The position numbers were made by a program, and so were the translations under genes. The notes under the pieces are model-generated. The model made no database searches and was not told the DNA's origin. It was given only the letters and a program-made list of their open reading frames with translations. A stretch of DNA of 64,000 nt from Prevotellaceae bacterium UBA4332 (lineage in GTDB: Bacteria > Bacteroidota > Bacteroidia > Bacteroidales > Bacteroidaceae): contig DGTQ01000014.1 of the NCBI GenBank assembly GCA_002394365.1, forward strand, positions 30,018 to 94,017. Reading direction: 5' to 3'. Of this stretch, positions 1-7,978 are shown one piece after another (position 1 is the stretch's first letter; every line of letters begins with the position of its first letter).

Positions 1-17
1 GTTTCTTCTCGAGTCAT
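1..17 (-). CDS. possible 5' end of a gene leaving the window
   Basis: On the minus strand an ATG lies at 17-15, preceded by a purine-rich AAGGACAAATA stretch that could act as a ribosome binding site, and reads M-T-R-E-E before the window ends. It lies 39 bp beyond the stop of the 245-aa gene on the same strand, so it would be the next gene of that transcript. Only five codons are visible, so product and reality are uncertain. Confidence 0.25.
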
Positions 18-56
18 TATTTGTCCTTGTTGTCTTTAATATATTTTCGTACGAAG

Positions 57-794
57 TTACACGAGCTTCGCTACATAATTTCGTTTCACTCCATCCTTGC
101 CTCGCTTCAGGAATAGCAACAGTTTTATCTCCTGTCCCTCTGTTAGTTGCATTAAACCGAGGAAGGCGGTACCGTCAGGCGTTATTGTGCCTTCGGGCGT
201 ATCCTTTATCTCAGAGGTGATGTGGTAGTTGAACAACCCTTCCTTCTCGTTTATTCCAGTAACCACTGCTTGGTATGTGCCGAAGGCATTCATTCCAGCC
301 TGCATGTACTCTGGAGTAGCATTCGAGAACACCATGTGTACCACTGCTGTCTTGAACTTTCCATCCTCAGGTATTATTGGTGTAAACTCCACGAAACCAC
401 CCACCTGCGGCACATTATGCGGATCTATTGCCACGAAGTGCCTCGACAGGTTGTCGTAGATATGATAGAACTTGTGCTTCTCATCGTAGAAATCCACATA
501 GCCTATTATGCGCTCTGTGCCAGGGTACTCCCACATGTCAAAGAACCTGTCAAACTGAAAGTCTGGAAACCTCTTTGCCATCCTCAGTGCAATGTTGAGT
601 ATCAGCGAGTGCAGTAGCGATGGCTTCTCCAGTCCCATCTTCATGTAGCAGGCAAGCAGAGTCCTCGCCTCCTGAGAACTCATTTGCTCCAGATTCGCCT
701 TCATATAGCGATATATGTCCCATCCCGTCTCTCGTGGGTGCGCCTTTGCCTCCACTAATGACTTCTGCAGTTCCTCAAAACTTCGTTCCTTCAT
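57..794 (-). CDS. conserved hypothetical protein, 245 aa
   Basis: I do not recognise the family. Residues 1-90 are mostly helical and charged, with no signal peptide or membrane segment, so the protein should be cytoplasmic. From about residue 93 the sequence is beta-rich, with two stretches rich in short Val/Ile/Phe strands and Gly turns (around 93-160 and 170-245), which could be two small barrel domains. The ATG at 794-792 follows an A/T-rich leader on the minus strand (AAAAAAATGAAGG). The ORF is complete and has ordinary codon use. A regulatory or RNA-binding role would be a guess. Confidence 0.7.
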   Translation of the reverse strand: MKERSFEELQKSLVEAKAHPRETGWDIYRYMKANLEQMSSQEARTLLACYMKMGLEKPSLLHSLILNIALRMAKRFPDFQFDRFFDMWEYPGTERIIGYVDFYDEKHKFYHIYDNLSRHFVAIDPHNVPQVGGFVEFTPIIPEDGKFKTAVVHMVFSNATPEYMQAGMNAFGTYQAVVTGINEKEGLFNYHITSEIKDTPEGTITPDGTAFLGLMQLTEGQEIKLLLFLKRGKDGVKRNYVAKLV

Positions 795-1209
795 TTTTTT
801 TATTTTTTTTCTCGCAAAGCGAGCTGATTAGTTCTTCGAAATTTGGCTCTTCTCGCAAGTCACATATTGTAAGCGAGCTTCCATAAGTGCCTTACTCGAT
901 TCACCACTGACCTTGTCAGTAATCATCTCTACGCCAAGAGCCAAGGCGCTTCTTTGAAGCTTACGCAAAGAGGCTGGCGCATGAAGAAAAGTAGTGCACA
1001 ATCCGCATGGCTTTGCGTAAGTGCTGTAAGCACGACCTTTGCCCTTTGCGTAACTAAGAATAGCTGATATAATCAGCAGGAATGTTGTTAGTCATACGGT
1101 GGGAGCATGCTCACAAACGAATGAATATGCAACATACCGTGAACTTAGAAACTAAGTTATTCTTAGTCTTGGCGAGAGCAAAAGTCCGTGTAATCCGTGG
1201 TCTACATCC
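795..1209. other. intergenic, repeat-bearing, with a short coding-like relic
   Basis: No complete gene is visible. On the minus strand 926-828 reads M-I-T-D-K-V-S-G-E-S-S-K-A-L-M then about 19 more residues to a stop, which looks like the tail of a decayed gene. Positions 924-948 (ATCTCTACGCCAAGAGCC type) recur inside the glycosyltransferase gene near 23503-23529. Positions 1001-1053, containing TCCGCATGG, two TTTGCGTA words and GTGCTG-AAGCAC, recur at about 3986-4040. The gap therefore consists largely of dispersed repeat pieces. Confidence 0.5.
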
Positions 1210-1758
1210 TTATTTCGCCCACCATACGTAATCAGCTTTCCTTGGCTTTGGCGCTGGCAATGGCTTTGCCGCATAGCCAAGAGCTACGTGACCTATACCC
1301 ACGTAGTCGCCCTCTATGCCGAGGTCTCGGAGAATCTGCTTGCCTTCCTTGCTCTCAAACTCTTCCTTTGCCCTGTGAATCCAAATGGAATTTACGCCAA
1401 GCGACTCTGCTGCTAACATCAGTGTCTGCATCACTATCGGACCGTCATACAGGGCATTCGGACTCTCCTTCACCAGCACTATCAGCATGCATGGTGCACC
1501 ATAGAAAGGGTCTGCTCCAGGTGGTGTCGATGTCACCAGTTTATTACCCGTTATTATATCCGAATTCATTCGTGATATTCTGTCTCTCAGTTCCTTGTTA
1601 GTCACAGCTATGATGATGGGGTTCTGTTGTCCCCTGCTCGTTGGTGCCCATGTGCCAGCCTCGCATATCTGCTGTATCACTTCCTCCGATGGCATTCTCT
1701 CAGGATCGAAGCATCTGCAGCTTCTCCTCCTTTTTATAACTTCAATTACTTCATTCAT
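1210..1758 (-). CDS. nitroreductase family protein
   Basis: This is a cytoplasmic FMN-dependent NAD(P)H oxidoreductase of the nitroreductase fold. Its natural substrate cannot be read from sequence. The N-terminus carries the family hallmark R-R-R-S-C-R-C-F (residues about 10-17), followed by the W-A-P-T-S-R-G-Q-Q-N-P phosphate/FMN-binding stretch (about 36-46). A central helix contains G-P-I-V-M-Q-T-L-M-L-A-A-E-S-L-G, and near the C-terminus G-I-G-H-V-A-L-G-Y. The length of 182 aa fits the shorter nitroreductases, which act as homodimers. It reads away from a run of TTAGTTCAATG repeats at 1771-1825. No partner gene indicates its pathway. Confidence 0.9.
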   Translation of the reverse strand: MNEVIEVIKRRRSCRCFDPERMPSEEVIQQICEAGTWAPTSRGQQNPIIIAVTNKELRDRISRMNSDIITGNKLVTSTPPGADPFYGAPCMLIVLVKESPNALYDGPIVMQTLMLAAESLGVNSIWIHRAKEEFESKEGKQILRDLGIEGDYVGIGHVALGYAAKPLPAPKPRKADYVWWAK

Positions 1759-1770
1759 ACTTGTATTTTG

Positions 1771-1825
1771 TTAGTTCAATGTTTTATTAGTTCAATGTTT
1801 TATTAGTTCAATGGTTCAATGGTTC
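1771..1825. repeat. tandem TTAGTTCAATGTTTTA repeat
   Basis: Two 16-bp units (1771-1786, 1787-1802) are followed by a third, degenerate TTAGTTCAATGG-TTCAATGG-TTC. The repeat runs into the 3' end of the four-helix-bundle gene and supplies its last codons and stop. Confidence 0.85.
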
Positions 1826-2224
1826 TAAATCTTCAGAGGCATATTTTGCTCCCTTGTATTCGCTGTCTTGAAGTGCTACTATGAATTTCATTATACTGGC
1901 TCCTAATTTCTTGGTTTCTATGTAAATATAATCATATTCTTCTTTTGTAAGATAGCCAGCATCAAACGCACGCACTAACTGTGAACGTACTTCTCCACAG
2001 GAGCCTTTTGAAATATATAGAAAGTTTCTAAACTCTTTATTGCCAGTTCTCTCAAAACCTTCTGCTATATTATCCATTATGGAGCCGGTAGCGGCTCTAA
2101 TCTGTTGTACAAAGCGAGTGTCATATCTGAAATTTTCTCTTCTTGTGTATGTATATATTTGCCGATTAATCTCTCTGGCCATTTGCCAAATAAGTAAATC
2201 TTCGAAACTTTTAACTTTTGCCAT
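1808..2224 (-). CDS. four helix bundle protein (S23/IVP family)
   Basis: The 138-aa product matches the small four-helix-bundle family first described from intervening sequences in 23S rRNA genes and common in Bacteroidetes. Typical marks are the start F-E-D-L-L-I-W-Q-M-A-R (residues 7-17), then I-R-A-A-T-G-S-I-M-D-N-I-A-E-G-F-E-R (about 43-60) and F-L-Y-I-S-K-G-S-C-G-E (about 67-77). The biochemical role of the family is unknown. It is cytoplasmic, with no signal peptide. The last residues (E-P-L-N-H) and the stop are encoded by the TTCAATGG repeat, so the native C-terminus was probably altered by the repeat. Confidence 0.88.
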   Translation of the reverse strand: MAKVKSFEDLLIWQMAREINRQIYTYTRRENFRYDTRFVQQIRAATGSIMDNIAEGFERTGNKEFRNFLYISKGSCGEVRSQLVRAFDAGYLTKEEYDYIYIETKKLGASIMKFIVALQDSEYKGAKYASEDLEPLNH

Positions 2225-2234
2225 ATTCTTTATC

Positions 2235-2341
2235 TTTTGATCCCTTGAACTTTTGAACCTTTGAACTTTTGATCCCTTGAACTTTTGATCCCTTGAACTT
2301 TTGATCCCTTGAACTTTTGAACCTTTGAACCCTTGAACCTC
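2235..2341. repeat. tandem TTTTGAAC / TTTTGATCCC array
   Basis: Six 16-bp units built from the 8-mers TTTTGA(T/A)CC and (C)TTTGAAC run from 2235 to 2330, with a partial seventh. The array lies directly upstream of the minus-strand four-helix-bundle gene. The TTGAAC word recurs inside coding sequences near 45900 and 47165. Confidence 0.88.
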
Positions 2342-2630
2342 ATCACATGATGCTCTGCAAATATAACAAAAAAGACGAAGAAAGCCTCCACAAATATAAA
2401 ATATTTGCCAAAATCGTAAAAATCCTGCTCTTTCTTTTGCTCAACCCAAATAAAATATGTAAATTTGCGAGTAGTATTAGGGTGCGAAAAATTACCAAGT
2501 TGGAATCTCGTTTTCGCACAACAAACTATTCCTCAATAAGTTGCAATCTTTTTGAGGAAGTTTTGCATTGCCAGAAGCACTAATTGATAATCTTTTATCC
2601 AAGTATCTGTACTCATCAATTCTATGATGA
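2342..2630. other. intergenic with a short coding-like relic
   Basis: No intact gene is visible. On the minus strand 2616-2533 reads M-S-T-D-T-W-I-K-D-Y-Q-L-V-L-L-A-M-Q then ten more codons to TGA, a plausible 27-residue relic or tiny ORF of unknown function. The rest is A/T-rich with no feature I can name. Confidence 0.35.
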
Positions 2631-2769
2631 CGTTTCGTTTTCGTAGGGGCATTGCTCCGTTTCGTAAGCATTAACAGTATTCGTTTTCGTAGCCTTTGGA
2701 CGTTTCGTTTTCGTAGGGGCTTTAGCCTCGTTTCGTTTTCGTAGGGGCATTGCTCCGTTTCGTACGCAG
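2631..2769 (+). repeat. CGTA-hairpin-CGTTTCG repeat array upstream of wzm
   Basis: Several copies of CGTTTCGTTTTCGTA are followed by short, differing stem-loops: GGGGC-ATT-GCTCC, GGGGC-TTTA-GCCTC and GCCTTTGGAC. Each hairpin is bracketed by CGTA and CGTTTCG. The same arrangement occurs just before the antitoxin gene (4179-4239) and before wzt (4886-4946). Confidence 0.8.
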
Positions 2770-2806
2770 TAAAAAAGTTTTCAATATTCAATATTCAATT
2801 TTCATC

Positions 2807-3655
2807 GTGAATCCACAAGATCAGATTTCCCATATTGAGCCCAAGAAGAAGTGGCTCGATGTTGACATAAAGGGACTTGTGCGCTACAAGACCCTTTACC
2901 GTATGAATATAAAGCGTGATATTGTTACGCAATACAAGCAGACCATCCTCGGTCCGTTGTGGTACCTCATCCAGCCTATGCTCACCACCGTCATGTATAT
3001 GTTCGTCTTTGGTGGACTCGCAGGCATCTCTACCGATGGCGTTCCCCAGCCATTATTCTATATGGCAGGCGTATGTATGTGGGGCTATTTTCAGCAATGC
3101 TTCACCAGTTGTAGCAACGTCTTTGCTGCCAACCAGGGTGTCTTTGGCAAGGTATATTTCCCTCGCCTTATAGTGCCACTGTCCAGCATCACCAGTAACC
3201 TCATACGTTTCGCTATCCAGTTGCTGATGTTCATACTCATCTACGTTTACTTCGTACTGTTCAAGGACTTCGATGCTGCCATTTCATGGCATATACTCCT
3301 TTTCCCCATATTCGTGGCAATGGTAGGACTGCACGCTATGTCGTGGGGACTCATAATCACCTCGCTCACCACCAAATACCGTGACCTCAATATGCTCATC
3401 GGCTTCGGTGTCCAGCTTCTGATGTATGCTACCCCTGTCATCTACCCCCTCTCTTTCGCTCCGAAGCAGTATCAGATGCTCCTCAATATCAATCCCCTCA
3501 CTCCTATTTTTGAGGCATTCAAATACTCCTGCCTTGGTGTAGGTACATTTGATGTATGGGGCATTCTTTACAGTTCCGTCACCCTCGTCCTCGTGATGTT
3601 CTTTGCCGTCATCCTCTTCAATCGCACCGAGCAGCGATTCATGGATACAGTATAG
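2807..3655 (+). CDS. wzm: O-antigen/capsule ABC exporter permease
   Basis: This is the inner-membrane permease of an ABC-2 exporter that moves polyprenyl-linked polysaccharide across the cytoplasmic membrane. Residues 1-40 form a cytoplasmic segment. The family motif Y-K-Q-T-I-L-G-P-L-W-Y (about 43-53) is followed by about six hydrophobic spans, and a G-L-I-I-T-S-L-T-T-K-Y-R-D-L loop lies before the last spans. The frame is open to a TTG at 2750 inside the upstream repeat. The GTG at 2807 gives 282 aa, the usual family length, and is preferred. The partner ATPase wzt lies 1.3 kb downstream, separated by a toxin-antitoxin remnant. Confidence 0.92.
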   Translation: MNPQDQISHIEPKKKWLDVDIKGLVRYKTLYRMNIKRDIVTQYKQTILGPLWYLIQPMLTTVMYMFVFGGLAGISTDGVPQPLFYMAGVCMWGYFQQCFTSCSNVFAANQGVFGKVYFPRLIVPLSSITSNLIRFAIQLLMFILIYVYFVLFKDFDAAISWHILLFPIFVAMVGLHAMSWGLIITSLTTKYRDLNMLIGFGVQLLMYATPVIYPLSFAPKQYQMLLNINPLTPIFEAFKYSCLGVGTFDVWGILYSSVTLVLVMFFAVILFNRTEQRFMDTV

Positions 3656-3675
3656 TTAAGAGATTTTGAACAAGT

Positions 3676-3727
3676 CTTTAACCACGGATTATGCGGATAT
3701 GTACGGAAGATTTTGGACAAGATTTTT
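3676..3727 (+). repeat. dispersed ACCACGGATTATGCGG repeat, first copy
   Basis: About 50 bp (ACCACGGATTATGCGGATAT, then CGGAAGATTTTGGACAAG) recur at 3794-3846 and 4652-4706. A diverged relative (CCACGGATTTTGCGG then GATACGGATATGACAA) occurs at 31546-31580 and 32464-32498. Confidence 0.8.
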
Positions 3728-3793
3728 ATTGGATTTTTGAGGAGTATGCTCCGAAATGAACCATAACTCCCCATGTCTATTTGTTGACAGGAT

Positions 3794-4260
3794 TCTTAAC
3801 CACGGATTATGCGGATATGTACGGAAGATTTTGGACAAGATTTTAAAATCTAATAAAAATCCAATCTAAAATAAGCAAGGACGATTAGGATGATTTCGAC
3901 ACTGCGTGTCTCAAAAATCCAACGAAAATCTAAAGTAAAATCAAAGAACCGTAAACAGTAAACAATAAACTATAAACTCTTTTACAGTCCGCATGGTCTT
4001 TGCGTGAGTGCTGAAAGCACGATTTTGCTCTTTGCGTAGAGATGAACAGGGCTGGAACAGTAGAAAGAATTGAATTTATAGGCAATAAAATTTATTTTCA
4101 TTGACAATAAAGACAAGTTTTCAAGCCTCTAAAGAGGATGTTCATCTCGTCTTTGCGAGAAACCTAAAAAGATAATAGCGTTTCGTAGCCCTTAGGGCGT
4201 TTCGTATTCGTAGGAGCACAGCTCCGTTTCGTACGCAGTTTTAGAATAAAACAAGTTCTT
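3794..4260 (+). repeat. long direct repeat, left copy, flanking a toxin-antitoxin remnant
   Basis: This segment matches 4651-4969 end to end with scattered substitutions, except that the right copy lacks 153 bp (4005-4157). The missing part is bounded in this copy by two TCTTTGCG words (3997-4004 and 4150-4157), and the right copy keeps exactly one (4857-4864), the expected product of a deletion between short repeats. The segment ends in two potential leader hairpins (GCCC-TTA-GGGC and GGAGC-ACA-GCTCC) just before the antitoxin start. Confidence 0.85.
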
Positions 4261-4461
4261 ATGAAAAAGGAATATCCAGAAATGCAAGATGAAAAGCAAA
4301 TGGCATCCGAACCATTAGCAGTTTACGAAGTGCATTCGAGCACCCCTATTATATCAGCAACTGAGGATAGGGAAGCAAAAATTCTGGCAAGTACAGTATC
4401 CGTAGATGAGTATTTTGATGAATTGATTTCCTTAGTGCATCAAGACTATGCGGATTTATAA
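4261..4461 (+). CDS. antitoxin-like protein of a RelE/ParE-type module
   Basis: A 66-aa acidic protein with no signal peptide. The C-terminal half (S-V-D-E-Y-F-D-E-L-I-S-L-V) resembles the toxin-wrapping tail of small type II antitoxins. No clear DNA-binding fold is visible in the N-terminus. Its stop overlaps the start of the broken toxin by 14 bp, the usual antitoxin-first arrangement. The frame is intact although the toxin is not. It sits between two copies of a long direct repeat, and the right copy is the leader of wzt. The function call depends mostly on the toxin remnant. Confidence 0.7.
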   Translation: MKKEYPEMQDEKQMASEPLAVYEVHSSTPIISATEDREAKILASTVSVDEYFDELISLVHQDYADL

Positions 4462-4605
4462 GGTTAAGATTAGCCGTACAGCATACCTTGATATGTCTAA
4501 GTTACGTATTTTCCTGCGTAATATGCTATTCGAAATTTATATCACATAGAAGGAGATTATGTTATTGTGGATAGAATATTTCCTTCAGTGATGAATAAAG
4601 GTTAG
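4448..4605 (+). pseudogene. RelE/ParE-like toxin, internally deleted and frameshifted
   Basis: Reading from ATG 4448 gives M-R-I-Y-K-V-K-I-S-R-T-A-Y-L-D-M then L-R-I-F-L-R-N-M-L, a typical start of a ParE/RelE-fold toxin. The frame then stops after 33 codons. The C-terminal strand signature follows in another frame up to TAG 4603-4605: Y-H-I-E-G-D-Y-V-I-V-D-R-I-F-P-S-V. The family is about 90-100 aa, so roughly 40-45 internal residues are missing. A functional toxin cannot be made. Confidence 0.8.
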
Positions 4606-4650
4606 TATTCGTTTTCTTTGCGCCAGCACACTTGCCTAAGCAATACAGGA

Positions 4651-4969
4651 TTTTTAACCACGGATTATGCGGATATGCACGGAAGATTTTGGACAAGATT
4701 TTAAAATCTAAGAAAAATCTAATCTAAAATAAGCAAGGACGATTATCGGGATTTCGCCTACGGCTCAAAAATCTAACGAAAATCTAAAGTAAAATCAAAG
4801 AACATAAACAGTAAACGGTAAACCGTAAACTATAAACTCTTTTACAGTCCGCATGGTCTTTGCGAGAAACCTAAAAAGATAATAGCGTTTTCGTAGCCCT
4901 TAGGGCGTTTCGTATTCGTAGGAGCACAGCTCCGTTTCGTACGCAGTTTTAGAATAAAACAAGTTTTTT
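4651..4969 (+). repeat. long direct repeat, right copy (wzt leader)
   Basis: Counterpart of 3794-4260 without the 153-bp inner segment. The last 110 bp (4860-4969) are nearly identical to 4153-4260 and run straight into the wzt start codon. They contain the GCCC-TTA-GGGC and GGAGC-ACA-GCTCC stem-loops. Confidence 0.85.
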
Positions 4970-6235
4970 ATGGATAAAAACATAGCAATAGAATTTGATG
5001 GTGTAGGCAAGCAGTACAGGCTTGGCTTGGTAGGCACAGGCAGCTTGCAACACGATATTAACCGTTGGTGGCAGACCTCCATTCTGGGTAAGGAAGACCC
5101 ATACCTCAAGATTGGTGAGGTCAATGACCGCTCCACAAAAGGACACTCTGACTATGTCTGGGCTTTGAAGGATATATCTTTCAAGGTGGAGCAAGGCGAT
5201 GTTGTCGGCATCATAGGCAAGAACGGAGCAGGCAAGAGCACCCTCTTGAAACTCCTAAGCCATATCACTGCCCCCAGCACAGGCCATATCACCTATAGAG
5301 GTAGAATCGCCTCCTTGCTTGAAGTCGGCACAGGCTTCCATCCAGAGATGACTGCCAGGGACAATATCTATATGAACGGCTCTATTATGGGCATGAGTAA
5401 ACATGAGATAGACCGTAAACTCGATGAAATTATCGATTTCGCAGGCATTGAAAGATATATTGATACCCCAGTCAAGAGGTTCTCTTCAGGTATGACCGTC
5501 CGCTTAGGCTTTGCTGTAGCTGCCTTCCTTGAACCTGAAATCCTTGTTGTCGATGAGGTCCTTGCTGTAGGTGATGCCGAATTCCAAAAGAAAGCCATAG
5601 GCAAGATGCAAGATGTAAGCAAGGGGGAAGGAAGAACTGTGCTTTTCGTGAGCCATAATATGGCGAGCATAAAAGCATTATGCAATAAAGGCATTCTGCT
5701 TGAGAATGGAATGCTAAAATATCAAGGAGACGTCTTTAAAACTGTAGATAAATATCTAAGCAATCACTTACAGGTAAATGAGGAAAAACCTATATCGACA
5801 CTATTTAAAATTAACAATAGAGATTTGACAATTGATAGTTTTACAATAAATGGAAGTTCTGGTTGTAATCTTAGATTAGATTATCCTAAGCGTACTTTAC
5901 AATTTGAACTGAAAGGACATTTTAAAGGTAAAGCCAATTTGGATTTAGAAACGTATATATATTCAGACAACGAAGTACTTGTTGCAAAAAAAACACCTGC
6001 TTTATCGTCTGGTGAAACAATAGCTGTTGATGATAGCGACTTTGTTTTACGTCAGACTTTAGATATGCCTAAAGAGTTTACCAATGGTACTTATTTCTTA
6101 AAATGGGACTTGACGCATCCCAAAGTCCAAACTATTGCTTCTACTGATGCTCCTTTTCATCTGAATTTAACGGGATACTATACTCCTCAAGGAATATCTG
6201 TAGATAATAAAATATTTGGTTTACTTTATTTATAA
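4970..6235 (+). CDS. wzt: polysaccharide ABC exporter ATP-binding protein with C-terminal glycan-binding domain
   Basis: This is the cytoplasmic ATPase that powers Wzm. The nucleotide-binding domain covers about residues 1-270, with Walker A G-K-N-G-A-G-K-S-T (83-91), signature F-S-S-G-M (171-175), Walker B I-L-V-V-D-E-V (191-197) and a switch histidine in F-V-S-H-N-M-A. Residues about 285-421 form a beta-rich extension like the Wzt C-terminal domain that, in O9a-type systems, recognises the chain end before export. The export signal may therefore be a terminal modification. The next gene starts within the stop codon (TAATG), so the two are translationally coupled. Confidence 0.93.
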   Translation: MDKNIAIEFDGVGKQYRLGLVGTGSLQHDINRWWQTSILGKEDPYLKIGEVNDRSTKGHSDYVWALKDISFKVEQGDVVGIIGKNGAGKSTLLKLLSHITAPSTGHITYRGRIASLLEVGTGFHPEMTARDNIYMNGSIMGMSKHEIDRKLDEIIDFAGIERYIDTPVKRFSSGMTVRLGFAVAAFLEPEILVVDEVLAVGDAEFQKKAIGKMQDVSKGEGRTVLFVSHNMASIKALCNKGILLENGMLKYQGDVFKTVDKYLSNHLQVNEEKPISTLFKINNRDLTIDSFTINGSSGCNLRLDYPKRTLQFELKGHFKGKANLDLETYIYSDNEVLVAKKTPALSSGETIAVDDSDFVLRQTLDMPKEFTNGTYFLKWDLTHPKVQTIASTDAPFHLNLTGYYTPQGISVDNKIFGLLYL

Positions 6236-6957
6236 TGCAAATGATTTATAGAATTTTACATATAGCCAGAAAAATCTTGGAAAAAATCCATATTATCCAT
6301 TCTGATGCAGAGCGTGTAGAAATAAAAAAAAGGCAAGATTATGAGTATCTTATATCTCATGGTGTTGAAACCGAGTATGGAAATGTAAAATTACAGAGTT
6401 TACCAATTATTGTTAAAGTTCCAAATAGTCATATAAAAATAGAAAAAGGGGTTACTCTTGTTTCAGATCCCAGAGTAAATCCAAGTGGAATAGTACATCC
6501 ATGTACTTTGGTGACACAAAGTTCTCAGGCATGTATAATAATAGGAAAGGATTCGGGTATGTCTGGAGCCACTATTTGTTGCATGAAAAAAGTTGTAATA
6601 GGAGAATATGTGGGACTTGGTGCTAATGTTTCTATATTTGATAATGATTTTCATGCTGTAAATCCGTACTATAGGAAATTCAATAATGTAGAGTATACAA
6701 AATGTAAGGAAGTGATAATAGATGATTTCGTATGGGTAGGAGCAAACTCTATAATTTTAAAAGGTGTTCACATAGGGTGTGGCGCTGTTATTGGGGCAGG
6801 CTCAGTTGTGACTTCAGATGTGCCAGAGTTGTGTGTTTATGCTGGTAATCCAGCGAAATTTGTAAAAAAAGTAGATATTACAGACGAACAATATAAAGCA
6901 GTATTTGGAAAAAATAAAGACGCTTTCTTGATATATGATGACAATGCAACCAGATAG
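6235..6957 (+). CDS. hexapeptide-repeat acyltransferase
   Basis: Probable cytoplasmic O- or N-acetyltransferase acting on a sugar precursor. From about residue 65 the sequence shows left-handed beta-helix hexapeptides, with the catalytic-type histidine in F-D-N-D-F-H-A-V (about 140) and V-G-A-N-S-I-I-L-K-G-V-H-I-G (about 165-180). The end V-P-E-L-C-V-Y-A-G-N-P-A-K is typical of the sugar O-acetyltransferase branch. Residues 1-60 are an unassigned helical extension, giving 240 aa, longer than the usual 180-200. The start overlaps the wzt stop and the end overlaps the next gene by 23 bp, placing it firmly in the operon. Confidence 0.88.
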   Translation: MQMIYRILHIARKILEKIHIIHSDAERVEIKKRQDYEYLISHGVETEYGNVKLQSLPIIVKVPNSHIKIEKGVTLVSDPRVNPSGIVHPCTLVTQSSQACIIIGKDSGMSGATICCMKKVVIGEYVGLGANVSIFDNDFHAVNPYYRKFNNVEYTKCKEVIIDDFVWVGANSIILKGVHIGCGAVIGAGSVVTSDVPELCVYAGNPAKFVKKVDITDEQYKAVFGKNKDAFLIYDDNATR

Positions 6958-7945
6958 AAAAATAGTTGTACTAACTCCCGTAAAGAATGAAGCATGGATA
7001 CTTCCTCTTTTTTGTAAATCTGCAAGTGTTTGGGCTGACCATATAATAATTGCAGACCAAAAATCCACTGATGGTTCTAAGGAAATAGCCTCTCAATTTT
7101 CAAAGGTTGTTGTAATAGATAACGACTCTGCTGATTTAGATGAAGGATACCGTGACAGGCTATTAATAAATAAAGCCAGAGAGTTGGTGGGTAACAATGG
7201 AATTTTGTTTAGAGTAGATGCAGATGAGATATTTACTCCAAACTTTCAGTCTTGTGATTGGAAAACTATAAAAGAGGCAAAAGCCGGAACTGTGTTTATG
7301 TTTAGATGGATACAAATGTATAAAAAGTTGTCTTTCTGTTGGGAAAACAAAGGACAAAAGACATACGGTGCTTTTGTAGACGATGGACGAGAATATTCTC
7401 CTAAAGGATTAATACATGCTCGGAGTATGTTTAATTCAAAAACGAAGGAAGATACTATCGTGTTACAAGATATTGCATTACTTCATTTCCAATTTGCAGA
7501 CTGGAAGAGAATGTGTAGCAAGCATATCTGGTATCAGTGTTTTGAGAGAATTAAATTTCCACAAAAGAGCGCAATCGATATCTATCGAATGTATCATTGG
7601 ATGTATAATCCTTCATTGCCTTATAAAAAAATACCAACAGAGTGGATAAAAGATTACAAGGAAAAGTACGATATTGATATATACAACTATAAAGTGGAAA
7701 ATAGATATTGGTGGGATGATAAGACGAAAGAATATTTTCAACAATTTTCACCACGATACTTTAAGCATATAGAAACATATTATACTATACGAGAACTATT
7801 GACCGCATCGGGCAAGAATATCCTTGATAAGTTGTTGATGCTGTACTTACATTGCACAAGAGAAATATACAATGTAAAGAGTGGATTTATATATAAACTA
7901 ATCCTAAAGATAGATTCTTTTTTGAAAAATCGAATTGGAGTGTGA
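6935..7945 (+). CDS. glycosyltransferase family 2 protein
   Basis: Inverting GT-A enzyme expected to add one sugar to the lipid-linked repeat at the inner face of the membrane. Residues 10-110 carry the nucleotide-sugar fold: V-L-T-P-V-K-N-E-A-W-I-L (about 13-24), D-Q-K-S-T-D-G-S (about 43-50) and the metal-binding R-V-D-A-D-E-I-F (about 90). This subgroup is usually annotated with WaaE/KdtX-like GT2 proteins. The C-terminal 150 residues are helix-rich with many Tyr/Trp. Donor and acceptor cannot be read. It overlaps the acetyltransferase gene, and 33 bp separate it from the next gene. Confidence 0.9.
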   Translation: MMTMQPDRKIVVLTPVKNEAWILPLFCKSASVWADHIIIADQKSTDGSKEIASQFSKVVVIDNDSADLDEGYRDRLLINKARELVGNNGILFRVDADEIFTPNFQSCDWKTIKEAKAGTVFMFRWIQMYKKLSFCWENKGQKTYGAFVDDGREYSPKGLIHARSMFNSKTKEDTIVLQDIALLHFQFADWKRMCSKHIWYQCFERIKFPQKSAIDIYRMYHWMYNPSLPYKKIPTEWIKDYKEKYDIDIYNYKVENRYWWDDKTKEYFQQFSPRYFKHIETYYTIRELLTASGKNILDKLLMLYLHCTREIYNVKSGFIYKLILKIDSFLKNRIGV

Positions 7946-7978
7946 TGAGCGTAATTACATTATAGAACTTAGCATTTT

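Noticed and set aside
2750..2806. Extension of the Wzm protein to the TTG at 2750
   Set aside because: The extension is encoded by the CGTTTCG repeat. The GTG at 2807 gives the normal family length.
3656..4969. Insertion sequence between wzm and wzt
   Set aside because: No transposase fragment or terminal inverted repeats were found; the repeats are direct and gene-leader derived.
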